64,000 nt of DNA from Chitinophaga sp. XS-30 (lineage in GTDB: Bacteria > Bacteroidota > Bacteroidia > Chitinophagales > Chitinophagaceae). The stretch is taken from NCBI RefSeq assembly GCF_008086345.1, contig NZ_CP043006.1, forward strand, positions 2,230,032-2,294,031. The letters run 5' to 3'. Both the position numbers and the translations under genes were made by a program. Positions 16,067 to 25,985 of the stretch are shown here, piece after piece. A model generated the notes under the pieces. The model saw only the letters and a list, made by a program, of their open reading frames with translations, ran no database searches and was not told the origin of the DNA. The first letter of the stretch is position 1; each line of letters begins with the position of its first letter.

Positions 16067-17380
16067 ATGCCTGGTTTTACAGTAGCCATCGTAGGGCGCC
16101 CCAACGTGGGAAAATCTACCTTGTTCAACCGACTGCTGGAGCAGCGGAAGGCCATTGTGGATGACGTGAGCGGCGTTACGCGCGACCGGCAGTACGGTAT
16201 TGCCGACTGGAATGGCAAAACCTTTAATGTGATCGATACCGGCGGATTTGTAGCCAGAAGCGAAGATGTGTTCGAACGGGAGATCCGCAAACAGGTGAAG
16301 ATCGCCATGGAAGAGGCCAATGTATTGCTCTTTATGTGCGATGTGACCACGGGTATCACGGACCTGGACGCAGACGTGGCGGACCTGCTGCGCCGTTCCA
16401 GCAAACCGGTGTACCTCGTTGTGAATAAAGTGGATAATCACGAGCGCCAGATGGAAGCCGCGGAATTCTACGGCCTGGGCTTCGAACATGTACATTTTCT
16501 CTCCTCCATGTCAGGCAGCGGTACCGGCGAGTTGCTGGACGAGATCGCAGCATTGATCCCGGAGGAAGACCAGGCCGGCGGAGACGAGGATAATATCCCC
16601 AAGATCGCCATCATCGGCCAGCCTAATGTCGGCAAATCGTCTTTGCTGAACGCGCTGATCGGAGAGGAGCGGAATATCGTGTCCGAGGTGGCCGGTACAA
16701 CAAGGGATACCATTCATACCCGCTACAGGCTCTTTCAGAAAGATTTTGTACTGATCGATACCGCGGGTATCCGCCGCAAAGCCAAAGTGCATGAGGACCT
16801 GGAGTTCTATTCCGTGATCCGCGCCATCAAGGCGCTGGATGAAGCAGACGTTTGCCTGCTGCTGCTGGATGCTGAAAAAGGCATTACGGCGCAGGACCTC
16901 AGCATATTCGCACTCGCCGCCCGCAAAGGGAAAGGCATTGTGATCTTTGTGAACAAGTGGGACCTGGTGGACAAGGAAACCAATACCGCCCGCGACTATG
17001 AAAAGGAGCTGCGGAACAGGATCGCGCCGTTCACTGATGTGCCCATCGTTTTCGGCGCCGTCATCGAAAAGCAAAGGATCTTCAAAGCCGTGGAAACGGC
17101 ATTGGAAGTGTACGAGAACCGCCAGCGCAAGGTGCAGACCTCCAAGCTGAACGAAGTGATGCTGAAAGCGGTGGAAACTTTCCGTCCCCCCGTGGTGAGG
17201 GGCACCGCTATCAAGATCAAGTATGTAACGCAATTACCTACCCACATACCGTCTTTTGCATTTTTCGCCAACCTGCCGGATGACATCAAAACACCCTACA
17301 GGAATTACCTTGAAAACAAACTGCGGGAAAACTTCAATTTCCAGGGAGTTCCCATCCGGATATTCTTCAGAAAGAAGTAG
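16067..17380 (+). CDS. der: Tandem GTPase Der (EngA)
   Basis: 437 residues. A ribosome-assembly GTPase acting on the 50S subunit. Two G domains are visible: the first with GRPNVGKST at 10-18, the second with GQPNVGKSS near 184, each with its own DTGG/DTAG and NKVD/NKWD motifs. A KH-like C-terminal domain ends VPIRIFFRKK. Full length; it follows era closely. Confidence 0.96.
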   Translation: MPGFTVAIVGRPNVGKSTLFNRLLEQRKAIVDDVSGVTRDRQYGIADWNGKTFNVIDTGGFVARSEDVFEREIRKQVKIAMEEANVLLFMCDVTTGITDLDADVADLLRRSSKPVYLVVNKVDNHERQMEAAEFYGLGFEHVHFLSSMSGSGTGELLDEIAALIPEEDQAGGDEDNIPKIAIIGQPNVGKSSLLNALIGEERNIVSEVAGTTRDTIHTRYRLFQKDFVLIDTAGIRRKAKVHEDLEFYSVIRAIKALDEADVCLLLLDAEKGITAQDLSIFALAARKGKGIVIFVNKWDLVDKETNTARDYEKELRNRIAPFTDVPIVFGAVIEKQRIFKAVETALEVYENRQRKVQTSKLNEVMLKAVETFRPPVVRGTAIKIKYVTQLPTHIPSFAFFANLPDDIKTPYRNYLENKLRENFNFQGVPIRIFFRKK

Positions 17381-17407
17381 ATCAATGCTTTTTATATAAA
17401 AATTTAT

Positions 17408-17437
17408 TTTGTATTTGAGGATTTTTAGATAACTTTG
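17408..17437 (+). promoter_or_regulatory. Promoter of the small lipoprotein gene
   Basis: TTTG (17408-17411) and TAACTTTG (17430-17437), 18 bases apart, form a near-consensus Bacteroidota promoter. With the terminator at 17693 it defines a monocistronic transcript of about 280 nt. Confidence 0.75.
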
Positions 17438-17463
17438 CGGCGATTTAAAACAATCAGATCATC

Positions 17464-17667
17464 ATGAAAAAATTATTCGTATTAGCACTCGCTACCGGCA
17501 TGTTCGTAGCTTGCAACAGCGCAACTTCTACTTCCGGCGATTCTACTGCTACCAACGAGTCAGCAGTTCCGACTGAAACTGCACCTGTAGAAACTCCCGC
17601 AGATTCTACTACCGTTGCTCCGGTTGATTCCGCTGCTACTGTTGACAGCGCTGCTCACCAGCACTAA
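17464..17667 (+). CDS. Small Ala/Thr/Ser-rich lipoprotein
   Basis: 67 residues. The signal peptide ends in the lipobox FVAC, with Cys16 as the lipidated residue. The mature part is almost entirely Ala, Thr, Ser, Pro, Val, Asp and Glu, with no predicted fold, and ends AAHQH. It has its own strong promoter and terminator, suggesting an abundant product. Function unknown; such proteins may act as surface spacers, but that is a guess. Confidence 0.75.
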   Translation: MKKLFVLALATGMFVACNSATSTSGDSTATNESAVPTETAPVETPADSTTVAPVDSAATVDSAAHQH

Positions 17668-17692
17668 TATTAGCAGGTAAAGAAAGTATCCG

Positions 17693-17724
17693 TCCTCTTC
17701 CGTCACCGGAAGGGGATTTTTTTT
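17693..17724 (+). terminator. Terminator after the small lipoprotein gene
   Basis: TCCTCTTCCG (17693-17702) pairs with CGGAAGGGGA (17707-17716), 10 bp with one G-U pair and a TCAC loop, followed by eight T residues. Confidence 0.85.
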
Positions 17725-17828
17725 ATGATAATGCCCCACATTCATGTCATTTTCAGATACGATATATTCATTATTTTTAACATGAAATAAATAACCCTTT
17801 TTTGCCTGTGAACTTAAACCTTACACCT

Positions 17829-18260
17829 ATGTCACAAGCCATGTGGTTTGCTACCCGCGTGTGGTTTACCGCCGTTGGGGTAGCGCCGTTACTCACTGTT
17901 TTGCTGAATTATTGCTATGAAATGACCGGTATCAGGGATGGTCCCGCCAATATCGTTTCCGCAGGATGGGTGCTGATCTTTCCCCTGTTCTTTGTCGGAT
18001 TCCTGTTTTCCCTGCCCAGCTGGTTCCTGCTTTGCCTGGCTACACATTTTTTGCTGATGCGCGGCATGGAAGGCAGGTTGCTGCGGCGCTGGCTCTTGCC
18101 CGTGGCTGCTCTGCTCACATTGCTGCCTTTCGGGATCATTATGGCTTTCAGTGACTGGGGCCTGATGGATACTTTTGTGCTGATCGCCATGCTGAGCTAC
18201 TGGCTGGTGATCAGTTGCGGCATCCTGTATTTTGATCCGGAAGAGCGGGCGAAAGCCTGA
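17829..18260 (+). CDS. Hypothetical four-helix membrane protein
   Basis: 143 residues from ATG 17829; GTG 17808 would add seven. About four hydrophobic segments are visible: VWFTAVGVAPLLTVLLNYC, VLIFPLFFVGFLFSLPSW, WLLPVAALLTLLPFGIIMAF and FVLIAMLSYWLVISCGIL. No recognisable catalytic motif. Family not recognised. Confidence 0.65.
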   Translation: MSQAMWFATRVWFTAVGVAPLLTVLLNYCYEMTGIRDGPANIVSAGWVLIFPLFFVGFLFSLPSWFLLCLATHFLLMRGMEGRLLRRWLLPVAALLTLLPFGIIMAFSDWGLMDTFVLIAMLSYWLVISCGILYFDPEERAKA

Positions 18261-18292
18261 GAAAAAGACGGGGCTTCGTCAGGCTCCGCATA

Positions 18293-18335
18293 AAAAGAGG
18301 GTGTATCCGTGATGGTCAGATACACCCTCTTTTTT
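18293..18335. terminator. Bidirectional terminator
   Basis: AAAAAGAGGGTGTATC (18293-18308) pairs perfectly with GATACACCCTCTTTTT (18320-18335) around an 11-nt loop. It serves the membrane-protein gene and the converging S41 protease gene. Confidence 0.9.
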
Positions 18336-18348
18336 ATGATCGCTGTGG

Positions 18349-19953
18349 TCAATTGGTCTTGTTCAGCTCCTCTACCGCCCGGGATATCACCGGGTCCATA
18401 CTGTTGATCACCATGTAAAAGCCTTCACTTCTCCATAATTGCCTGGCCAGGAGGGCTTTCAACCTTGTCCTGATCTCCAGTTCGTCTTTCGCATTCATGC
18501 CGGACATGGCTATCCCCATACGGGAGGCGTGCGCGCGGAATGCCTGCAACAGGGCATCGTCTGTATGGAATTGCCGGTTAAAGGATTCCGCATCCTTGTA
18601 CGAAGAAAAATCACCGGCATGAGCGGTATAATATTCATATACAAAATCCCCGAATACATTTCGTGTGTACAGGTCCGTTAGTAAAGCGGAGTAACGGGTG
18701 GTATCAAAAGGAATGAATATATCCGGCATGATGCCGCCGCCGCCGTAAACGGTCCTGCCTTTGTCCGTTTTGTAAGGCACGGTATCTATCGGGTGGATGC
18801 TGTCGCGGTTCAGGAACTCGCCATGGGAATAGCGGTTGGCGATATCTTCTTCATAGGCTTCACGGCCATTCTGATAACTTTTCTGGATGCTTCTGCCGGA
18901 TGGCAGGTAATACCGGGCAATGGTGAGCCTCAGTGTGGCGCCATTGCTCAGGTCGAACGGTTCCTGTACCAATCCTTTTCCAAAGCTCCGCCGCCCGACG
19001 ATGGTACCGCGGTCATGGTCCTGAATAGCGCCGGCCAGTACTTCGCTGGCGGATGCGGAACCTTCATCCAGCAGGATGGATAAACCGCCTTTCTCGAAAA
19101 GGCCCGGCCGGGTGGACTTGTAATCCTGCCGCGGGTAACTTTTCCCCTGGGTATAAACGATCAGCAGGTTGTCTTCCAGCAATTCATCTGCCAGCCGCAC
19201 CGCCGCATCGAGAAAGCCGCCGCCGTTCTGGCGCAGGTCGATCACGAGATTTTTCATGCCTTGCTTTTGCAGCTTCCGCATGGCTTCCATGAACTCGGTA
19301 TAGGTCGTGGCGGAGAATTTGCTGATCTTGATATAACCCGTAGCCGGAGCGGTCATATAGCTTGCATCGATACTGTACAGGGGAATGACGCCTCTTTTTA
19401 TGATCACGTCCAGTTCCTTGTTGCCGCGCAGCATTTTTGTTTTCACGATGGAATTGCGGGGCCCGCGCAGCAATTTGCGGATCTTGTCCGGCGTGATGTT
19501 CCTGCCGGCTACCGGTATGCTGTCGTCCACGGCCAGTATCTTGTCGCCGGTCAGTACGCCCGCCGCATCGGAAGGGCCGCCGGAGATCACATTGAGGATA
19601 TTCACCGTATCGCGGATGATGTTGAATTCCACACCTATCCCTTCAAAATTCCCGTCAAGGTCCTCATTCACTTCCTGCACATTGGCAGGCGGAATGTAAA
19701 CGGAATGCGGGTCGAGGTGAGATAACAGCCCTTCGATCGCTTCCTCCTGCGCATCGGCAAGGTCCAGCGTATCCACATACTTATATTTCAGCAGGTCCAT
19801 AACTTCCTGCAACGATCCTCTACGGTTATTGAAAAAGATGGCGGAATCACTGTTGCGCGCAGCCGGCATCTTGTGCCCCAGGTACATGCCCAGCGCAAGT
19901 ACAAGGGCAAATAGCAAAGGCAAAAACACTTTTAGCTTCCTGTTCTCGGACAT
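18349..19953 (-). CDS. C-terminal processing protease, S41 family
   Basis: 534 residues from MSENRKLKVF. A longer frame opens upstream to 20157 but overlaps the divergent kinase gene. N-terminal membrane anchor at about 9-26, PDZ domain at about 95-180 (GIGVEFNI...GGPSDAAGVLTGDKILAVD), then the S41 core. The catalytic serine lies in GSASASE (299-304 region) and the lysine is Lys326 in RRSFGKG. It is a periplasmic protease that trims protein C-termini, probably involved in envelope maintenance. Its C-terminal 120 residues after YGGGGIMPDIFIP have no known role. Confidence 0.92.
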   Translation of the reverse strand: MSENRKLKVFLPLLFALVLALGMYLGHKMPAARNSDSAIFFNNRRGSLQEVMDLLKYKYVDTLDLADAQEEAIEGLLSHLDPHSVYIPPANVQEVNEDLDGNFEGIGVEFNIIRDTVNILNVISGGPSDAAGVLTGDKILAVDDSIPVAGRNITPDKIRKLLRGPRNSIVKTKMLRGNKELDVIIKRGVIPLYSIDASYMTAPATGYIKISKFSATTYTEFMEAMRKLQKQGMKNLVIDLRQNGGGFLDAAVRLADELLEDNLLIVYTQGKSYPRQDYKSTRPGLFEKGGLSILLDEGSASASEVLAGAIQDHDRGTIVGRRSFGKGLVQEPFDLSNGATLRLTIARYYLPSGRSIQKSYQNGREAYEEDIANRYSHGEFLNRDSIHPIDTVPYKTDKGRTVYGGGGIMPDIFIPFDTTRYSALLTDLYTRNVFGDFVYEYYTAHAGDFSSYKDAESFNRQFHTDDALLQAFRAHASRMGIAMSGMNAKDELEIRTRLKALLARQLWRSEGFYMVINSMDPVISRAVEELNKTN

Positions 19954-20067
19954 ATGAATATTTAAAACGTTGACGGGAATACCCCTTTTGCTTAACTTGT
20001 GGACAAAAATAGCATATTCGGCAGCAAAACATCTACATCTAATCTTTAATTTCATAAACGATCGGTA

Positions 20068-20919
20068 ATGCCTTCGAAAGTAAAGCTGGTAGCGGATAGT
20101 GGGTCTACAAAAACAGAATGGCGCCTGATGAGCGGTAAGGACAGGAGCACGTTCCATTCCCAGGGGATGAGCCCTTATTTCATGGACGGTCTCCAGATTG
20201 AGGAGACGGTGCGGACGGAGTTGTTACCGCAAATGGCCGGGGCAGTGCCGGAGGAGGTGTTCTTTTATGGCACCGGCTGCGGCAATGAGCAGAATGTAGC
20301 GATGGTAAAAGCCAGTCTGCAGAAAGTATGGCCCGGCGCCGGCATAACGGTGCACCATGACCTGATGGCTGCCGCCAGAGCACTCTGTGGCCGTGAGCCG
20401 GGCGTGGCCAGTATCCTCGGCACCGGCTCGAATTCCTGTTACTACGACGGCACCACTATTGTCAAGAATAATCCCGGTCTGGGTTTCATACTCGGGGACG
20501 AAGGCAGCGGCGCTTTCCTCGGAAAAAAGATCGTACAATATTATCTTTACCAGACCTTCGACGATGAAATGCGCTTCCGCTTTGAGGAAAAATTCAAGGT
20601 GAATAAAGACCAGATATTGGAGAACGTGTACCGCAAACCCTTGCCTAACCGTTACCTGGCCTCTTTTACACCCTTTCTCTCCGAAAACAGGGACCACTAC
20701 ATGATCGAAAACATCCTGGAAGACGGGCTGAACGAGTTTTTCTTTAATCATATTTACAAATACAGCGAAAGCTGGACCGTGCCGCTGCACTTCACCGGAA
20801 GCGTAGCCTGGCATTTCCGCGACATCCTCGAAGAGCTGTGCCACCTGTATGAGCTGCAGCTCGGCAACGTGCTTAAAAACCCGATGGATGGGCTGACCGA
20901 GTTTCACGAGGAAGAATAA
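20068..20919 (+). CDS. BadF/BadG-type ATPase, probable amino-sugar kinase (MurNAc/GlcNAc)
   Basis: 283 residues. Actin-like ATPase fold of the N-acetylglucosamine kinase type: phosphate 1 motif DSGSTKTEW at 10-18, ILGTGSNSCYY at about 115-125 and GDEGSGAFLG at about 143-152. It lies 7 bases before murQ, so the likely substrate is MurNAc or GlcNAc from recycled peptidoglycan. Clostridial MurK, also in this superfamily, phosphorylates both. Specificity is inferred from context. Confidence 0.82.
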   Translation: MPSKVKLVADSGSTKTEWRLMSGKDRSTFHSQGMSPYFMDGLQIEETVRTELLPQMAGAVPEEVFFYGTGCGNEQNVAMVKASLQKVWPGAGITVHHDLMAAARALCGREPGVASILGTGSNSCYYDGTTIVKNNPGLGFILGDEGSGAFLGKKIVQYYLYQTFDDEMRFRFEEKFKVNKDQILENVYRKPLPNRYLASFTPFLSENRDHYMIENILEDGLNEFFFNHIYKYSESWTVPLHFTGSVAWHFRDILEELCHLYELQLGNVLKNPMDGLTEFHEEE

Positions 20920-20926
20920 AAAACTT

Positions 20927-21739
20927 ATGACATTCACGAAAGTAACAGAACAAACAAGCGATTACCGCCACCTGGAAACCATGAGTATCCGGGAAGTGCT
21001 GACCAATATCAATAAAGAAGACCAGACTGTTCCCCTGGCTGTTGAAAAAGCCATTCCGCAGATCATGAAACTGACTGCCGCTATTACCGACAAAATGCTG
21101 GCCGGCGGGCGTCTTTTTTATATGGGCGCCGGAACCAGCGGCCGCCTGGGTATCCTCGATGCATCCGAATGCCCGCCTACGTACGGTGTGCCGCAAGGCC
21201 TGGTAGTAGGGCTTATTGCGGGAGGGGATTCTGCCATCCGCAGGGCCGTAGAGAATGCGGAAGATGATATGGAACAGGGCTGGCGTGATCTGCTGCAGTA
21301 TAATATCAGCGATAAAGACGTTGTGGTGGGCATTGCCGCCAGCGGCACCACGCCATATGTTATCGGCGCCTTGCAGACCTGCCGCAGCCAGGGCATCATC
21401 ACCGGCAGCATCAGCTGTAACCCCGGATCGCCCGTGTCCGCGTATGCGGATTACCCCGTAGAGGTGGTCGTAGGCCCGGAGTTCGTGACCGGAAGCACCC
21501 GCATGAAAAGCGGCACCGCCCAGAAACTGGTATTGAACATGATCTCCACCACTGTGATGATACAACTCGGAAGGGTGGAAGACAATAAAATGGTCAACAT
21601 GCAGCTCAGTAACGAAAAGCTGGTGGACCGCGGCGTAAAAATGGTCATGGAACAACTGCAGCTGGCAGAGTATGAAGAAGCCAAAACCTTGCTGCTGGAG
21701 TTCGGCAGCGTAAAGAGAGCAGTGGAAAGCCGTAAATAA
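20927..21739 (+). CDS. murQ: N-acetylmuramic acid 6-phosphate etherase
   Basis: 270 residues. It cleaves the lactyl ether of MurNAc-6-phosphate to give GlcNAc-6-phosphate and lactate in the cytoplasm. The SIS domain motif GAGTSGRLGILDASECPPTYG occupies about 66-86, and VGPEFVTGSTRMKSGTAQK lies in the C-terminal half. Paired with the upstream sugar kinase it forms a two-gene peptidoglycan-recycling unit: MurNAc to MurNAc-6P to GlcNAc-6P. Confidence 0.95.
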   Translation: MTFTKVTEQTSDYRHLETMSIREVLTNINKEDQTVPLAVEKAIPQIMKLTAAITDKMLAGGRLFYMGAGTSGRLGILDASECPPTYGVPQGLVVGLIAGGDSAIRRAVENAEDDMEQGWRDLLQYNISDKDVVVGIAASGTTPYVIGALQTCRSQGIITGSISCNPGSPVSAYADYPVEVVVGPEFVTGSTRMKSGTAQKLVLNMISTTVMIQLGRVEDNKMVNMQLSNEKLVDRGVKMVMEQLQLAEYEEAKTLLLEFGSVKRAVESRK

Positions 21740-21778
21740 AAATTTATTAAATTGCCATTAACAAGCGTTTGACAGAGC

Positions 21779-22342
21779 ATGCACGACATAGAACCTTTTT
21801 ACAACTGGCGTCATCTGTACACAGCTGAAGAGGATGAGCTGTCGCCGTTCTATGGCCGTGAATATAGTGAGTTCGAGTTTACCAATACCGTTTACAACTA
21901 TTATATTCATCCGCAATGGGACGATTTCGGCGCCCCCAACCTCTACATGAAGATCCTGTTTGCGGATTACCAGTTCAACTACGCCATCATCGAAATGATC
22001 GGGGAATGGAACGATGCGGTGGAGAACAACATTATGACGCTCAAGCGTGATATTATCGACCTGCTGATCAGCCACGGTATCCGGAAGTTTGTGCTCATTT
22101 GCGAAAACGTCCTGAATTTCTATTCCTCGGATGACTGTTATTACGAGGAGTGGTGGGACGATATCCGTGACGAAGGCGGCTGGATCGTGGTCCTGAATAT
22201 GCCGGTGCAGACCCGGGAAGAATTTGAGCGGGAACGGCTGGATAACTACGCACACCTGCTGGATGAGCCGAAATGGCGGACTTTTTTGCCCCAACACCTG
22301 TTCAATCTTGTGGATAACTGGATGATGCGCCGCCTTGAATAG
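21779..22342 (+). CDS. Conserved hypothetical protein, Trp/Tyr/acidic-rich
   Basis: 187 residues, soluble, unusually rich in Trp, Tyr, Asp and Glu (YSSDDCYYEEWWDDIRDEGGW). No signal peptide or membrane segment. ATG 21779 follows murQ by 39 bases. I recognise it only as a type of protein seen in Bacteroidota, without a function. It might be cotranscribed with murQ, but nothing ties it to peptidoglycan. Confidence 0.7.
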   Translation: MHDIEPFYNWRHLYTAEEDELSPFYGREYSEFEFTNTVYNYYIHPQWDDFGAPNLYMKILFADYQFNYAIIEMIGEWNDAVENNIMTLKRDIIDLLISHGIRKFVLICENVLNFYSSDDCYYEEWWDDIRDEGGWIVVLNMPVQTREEFERERLDNYAHLLDEPKWRTFLPQHLFNLVDNWMMRRLE

Positions 22343-22364
22343 GGCTTTTTCGTGATAAATATCA

Positions 22365-22395
22365 TTTGGGTTTAATTTTTCATGTTTTATATTTG
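22365..22395 (+). promoter_or_regulatory. Promoter of sdhCAB
   Basis: TTTG (22365-22368) and TATATTTG (22388-22395), 19 bases apart, match the Bacteroidota consensus. The expected start site near 22401 gives a leader of about 47 nt. Confidence 0.7.
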
Positions 22396-22447
22396 CCCGA
22401 CATTTCACTTATTTCATCAACACTAAAGGAAGCTTAGAACGTATCTT

Positions 22448-23134
22448 ATGAAATGGTCGCAATTCTTTAATACCTCCATTGGTAGAAAGTTGCTGGTAGG
22501 TGCTACCGGTTTTTTCCTGTGCGCGTTCGTGATCGTACACCTGGCCGGGAACATCTCTTTGCTGAAAGACGATGGGGGTGAAGCCTTTAATACCTATGCG
22601 GCTTTCATGGGGCACAACGCGCTGATCCAGTTCCTGGCCTGGGGATTGAAGATCATCATCGTCCTGCATGCTGTGATTGCCATTGTGCTTACCGTTCAGA
22701 ACCGCAAGGCCCGTCCTGTTAAATACGCGGTGAAGCCAGGTAACAAAACCTCCTCCTGGTTCAGCCGTCAAATGGCTATCATGGGCAGTATCCTCTTCAT
22801 TTTTATTGTCATTCACCTCTCCCAGTTCTGGTGGGCCATGCATTATGGCGATATCAACACGGTCAGCTATGGTGCTGCTGAAGAAGTAGGCGATCTGTAT
22901 GAAGTGGTGTATTTCGCGTTTGAACAGTTATGGATCGTGGTCCTGTATGTGATAGGGATGATCGCACTGTCTTTCCACCTGATCCATGGTTTCAGAAGCG
23001 CCTGCCAGACCTTCGGCCTGAACCATAAAAAGTACAACGGCATGCTCAATTTCGTCGGTGTTTATTTCTTCGGAATACTGATCCCGGCAGGTTTTGCAGT
23101 GATCCCCGTTGTTATTTTTCTTAAACAAATCTGA
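22448..23134 (+). CDS. sdhC: Succinate dehydrogenase cytochrome b subunit
   Basis: 228 residues with five hydrophobic segments, typical of the fused B-type (b558) membrane anchor with two haems. Conserved histidines lie in VIVHLAGN, VLHAVIAI, VIHLSQFWW and FHLIHGF. It anchors SdhAB in the inner membrane and passes electrons to menaquinone. First gene of sdhCAB. Confidence 0.93.
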   Translation: MKWSQFFNTSIGRKLLVGATGFFLCAFVIVHLAGNISLLKDDGGEAFNTYAAFMGHNALIQFLAWGLKIIIVLHAVIAIVLTVQNRKARPVKYAVKPGNKTSSWFSRQMAIMGSILFIFIVIHLSQFWWAMHYGDINTVSYGAAEEVGDLYEVVYFAFEQLWIVVLYVIGMIALSFHLIHGFRSACQTFGLNHKKYNGMLNFVGVYFFGILIPAGFAVIPVVIFLKQI

Positions 23135-23149
23135 TAAAGCAAGGATATT

Positions 23150-25123
23150 ATGTTGAACGCAAAAATTCCTGCCGGACCGCTGGAAACCAAGTGGAGCAAA
23201 TATAAAAGCACCGTGAAGCTGGTGAATCCCGCCAATAAACGGAAACTGGAAGTGATCGTAATAGGCACCGGTCTCGCCGGCGCTTCCGCCGCTGCTTCCC
23301 TCGCTGAACTGGGTTACAAGGTGAAAGCTTTCTGTTTCCAGGATAGTCCCCGCCGCGCGCACAGCATTGCTGCACAGGGCGGGATCAATGCCGCAAAGAA
23401 TTACCAGAACGACGGGGACTCCGTATTCCGTCTTTTTTATGATACTGTAAAAGGTGGTGACTACCGCGCCCGTGAAGGCAACGTGTACCGCCTTGCCGAA
23501 GTGAGCGCATCTATCATCGACCAGTGCGTGGCGCAGGGTGTGCCTTTCGCCCGTGAATATGGGGGATTGCTCAGCAACCGCTCTTTTGGCGGTACGCAGG
23601 TACAGCGTACGTTCTATGCCGCCGGGCAGACCGGTCAGCAGTTGTTGCTCGGCGCTTATTCCGCCCTGCAGCGCCAGGTAGCCCTTGGTAACGTGAAAAT
23701 GTACAACCGCCATGAAATGCTGGACATCGTAATGGTGGACGGCAAAGCCCGCGGCATCATTGCCCGGGACCTGGTGAGCGGCAAGCTGGAAAGACATTTC
23801 GGCCACGCCGTGCTCCTGTGCAGCGGCGGTTATGGCAACGTATTCTACCTGTCTACCAACGCCATGGGCTCCAATGTTACCGCCGCCTGGAAAGCGCACA
23901 AACGCGGTGCATACTTCGGCAACCCCTGCTTCACGCAGATCCACCCGACCTGCATCCCCGTTTCCGGCGACCATCAGAGCAAACTGACCCTCATGTCAGA
24001 ATCCCTGCGTAACGACGGGCGCATCTGGGTACCCAAGAAAAAGGACGATAACCGCAAAGCCACCGATATACCCGAAGATGAAAGGGATTATTATCTCGAA
24101 AGAAGATATCCCGCCTTCGGTAACCTCGTTCCCCGTGACGTAGCCTCCCGCGCAGCAAAAGAAAGATGCGACGAAGGTTACGGCGTAGGCGCTTCGAAAA
24201 TGGCCGTGTACCTCGATTTTGCCGAAGCTATCGTACGGTACGGCAAGATCGAGGCCAGCAAAAAAGGCGATGACAACGCCAGCCAGGAAGAGATCATCAA
24301 ACTGGGTAAAGCGGTAGTGGCCGAGAAATACGGCAACCTCTTCGATATGTACGCCAAGATCACCGGCGAAAATCCATACGAAACCCCGATGCGCATTTAT
24401 CCCGCGGTGCATTACACCATGGGCGGCCTCTGGGTGGATTACGAACTGATGACCACCGTACCGGGCCTCTACGCCCTCGGTGAAGCCAACTTCTCCGATC
24501 ACGGCGCTAACCGCCTCGGCGCATCAGCGCTGATGCAGGGACTGGCAGACGGTTATTTCGTGATCCCGTACACCGTTGGTAATTACCTGGCAGACGAGAT
24601 CCATACCAAACCCCTGCCGCTGGACCATCCCGCTTTCGTGGAAACAGAGAAAGCCGTACAGCAGCAACTGGATACCCTCATGGGCATCCAGGGCCAGCAT
24701 TCGGTAGACCACTTCCATAAAGCCCTCGGCAAGATCATGTGGGACAAATGCGGTATGGCCAGGAATGAAAAAGGACTGAAAGAAGCGATCGTAGAAATAC
24801 AGGCATTAAGGGCTGAATTCTGGAAGAACGTACGCATCCCCGGTTCACAGCACGCGTTCAATCCCGAGCTGGAAAAAGCAGGCCGCGTGGCAGACTTCCT
24901 TGAACTGGGCGAACTGATGTGCAAAGACGCACTGGAAAGGAACGAATCCTGCGGCGGGCACTTCCGCGAAGAATCGCAGACCGAAGAAGGCGAAGCAAAA
25001 CGTGATGACGACAATTATGCATACGTAGCCGCATGGGAATACAAAGGCCCGGGCAGCTCCGAACTGCACAAGGAAGCACTGACGTTCGATATCGTTCATC
25101 CGACACAGCGCAGCTACAAATAA
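23150..25123 (+). CDS. sdhA: Succinate dehydrogenase flavoprotein subunit
   Basis: 657 residues. FAD-binding Rossmann motif [14 protein letters not shown] at about 37-50. The histidine for covalent FAD is in [16 protein letters not shown] (about 66-81). Active-site segments [14 protein letters not shown] and [11 protein letters not shown] are visible, and [11 protein letters not shown] lies in the capping region. Oxidises succinate to fumarate. It lies 15 bases after sdhC. Confidence 0.96.
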   Translation: MLNAKIPAGPLETKWSKYKSTVKLVNPANKRKLEVIVIGTGLAGASAAASLAELGYKVKAFCFQDSPRRAHSIAAQGGINAAKNYQNDGDSVFRLFYDTVKGGDYRAREGNVYRLAEVSASIIDQCVAQGVPFAREYGGLLSNRSFGGTQVQRTFYAAGQTGQQLLLGAYSALQRQVALGNVKMYNRHEMLDIVMVDGKARGIIARDLVSGKLERHFGHAVLLCSGGYGNVFYLSTNAMGSNVTAAWKAHKRGAYFGNPCFTQIHPTCIPVSGDHQSKLTLMSESLRNDGRIWVPKKKDDNRKATDIPEDERDYYLERRYPAFGNLVPRDVASRAAKERCDEGYGVGASKMAVYLDFAEAIVRYGKIEASKKGDDNASQEEIIKLGKAVVAEKYGNLFDMYAKITGENPYETPMRIYPAVHYTMGGLWVDYELMTTVPGLYALGEANFSDHGANRLGASALMQGLADGYFVIPYTVGNYLADEIHTKPLPLDHPAFVETEKAVQQQLDTLMGIQGQHSVDHFHKALGKIMWDKCGMARNEKGLKEAIVEIQALRAEFWKNVRIPGSQHAFNPELEKAGRVADFLELGELMCKDALERNESCGGHFREESQTEEGEAKRDDDNYAYVAAWEYKGPGSSELHKEALTFDIVHPTQRSYK

Positions 25124-25160
25124 TAAACCAGCTTTCCATTCACGATTAAGATTAATAATT

Positions 25161-25910
25161 ATGAAGCTCACATTAAAAGTCTGGCGCCAGCAGAACACAC
25201 AGGACAAAGGCCGGTTTGAGACCTACCAGGTTTCAGATGTCTCGAAGGATATGTCCTTCCTGGAAGTGTTCGATGTGCTGAATGAGCGTTTGATCAACGA
25301 AGGAAAAGATCCTATCGCATTTGACCACGACTGCCGTGAAGGTATCTGTGGCATGTGCTCCATGTATATCAATGGCCGTGCACACGGCCCCTGGAATGAA
25401 ACCACTACCTGTCAGCTGCACATGCGGGCGTACAACGACGGCGATACCATTGTGGTAGAGCCCTGGCGCGCGGCAGCTTTCCCGGTCATCAAAGACCTGA
25501 CGGTGGACCGCACCTCCTTTGACCGCATTATTCAGGCAGGCGGTTACATTTCCGTAAATACCGGTAACGCGGTAGACGCCAATGCCATTCCTATCGACAA
25601 GCACGATGCGGATGCAGCATTCGCGGCAGCAGCCTGTATCGGTTGCGGCGCCTGCGTAGCAGCCTGCAAGAACTCTTCCGCCATGCTGTTCACTTCGGCC
25701 AAGGTATCCCAGCTGGCACTGTTGCCCCAGGGACATCCCGAGCGCAAGCAAAGAGCAATGGACATGGTTGCGCAAATGGACAAGGAAGGATTCGGTTCCT
25801 GCACCAACACCGGCGCCTGCGAAGCAGAATGCCCGAAAGGCATCTCGCTCACCAATATCGCGCGGCTTAACCGCGAGTTCATGGTGGCCGGCCTCACTTC
25901 TGAAGCATAA
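25161..25910 (+). CDS. sdhB: Succinate dehydrogenase iron-sulfur subunit
   Basis: 249 residues. The 2Fe-2S ligands are in CREGICGMC with a fourth in TTTCQLH. The 4Fe-4S and 3Fe-4S ligands are in [13 protein letters not shown] and [15 protein letters not shown]. It relays electrons from FAD to the membrane subunit. Last gene of the operon, followed by a terminator 30 bases downstream. Confidence 0.96.
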   Translation: MKLTLKVWRQQNTQDKGRFETYQVSDVSKDMSFLEVFDVLNERLINEGKDPIAFDHDCREGICGMCSMYINGRAHGPWNETTTCQLHMRAYNDGDTIVVEPWRAAAFPVIKDLTVDRTSFDRIIQAGGYISVNTGNAVDANAIPIDKHDADAAFAAAACIGCGACVAACKNSSAMLFTSAKVSQLALLPQGHPERKQRAMDMVAQMDKEGFGSCTNTGACEAECPKGISLTNIARLNREFMVAGLTSEA

Positions 25911-25940
25911 CTAATTACTGTACTATAGGCAATGCAAAAG

Positions 25941-25975
25941 AGGTTGTATCGGGAAAACCGGTACAACCTTTCTTT
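25941..25975 (+). terminator. Terminator after sdhB
   Basis: AGGTTGTATCGG (25941-25952) pairs with CCGGTACAACCT (25958-25969) with one G-U pair and a 5-nt loop, followed by TTCTTTATT. Confidence 0.8.
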
Positions 25976-25985
25976 ATTCCGGGCG

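Noticed and set aside
19954..20157. N-terminal extension of the S41 protease
   Set aside because: It overlaps the divergent kinase gene and precedes a normal membrane anchor starting at 19953.
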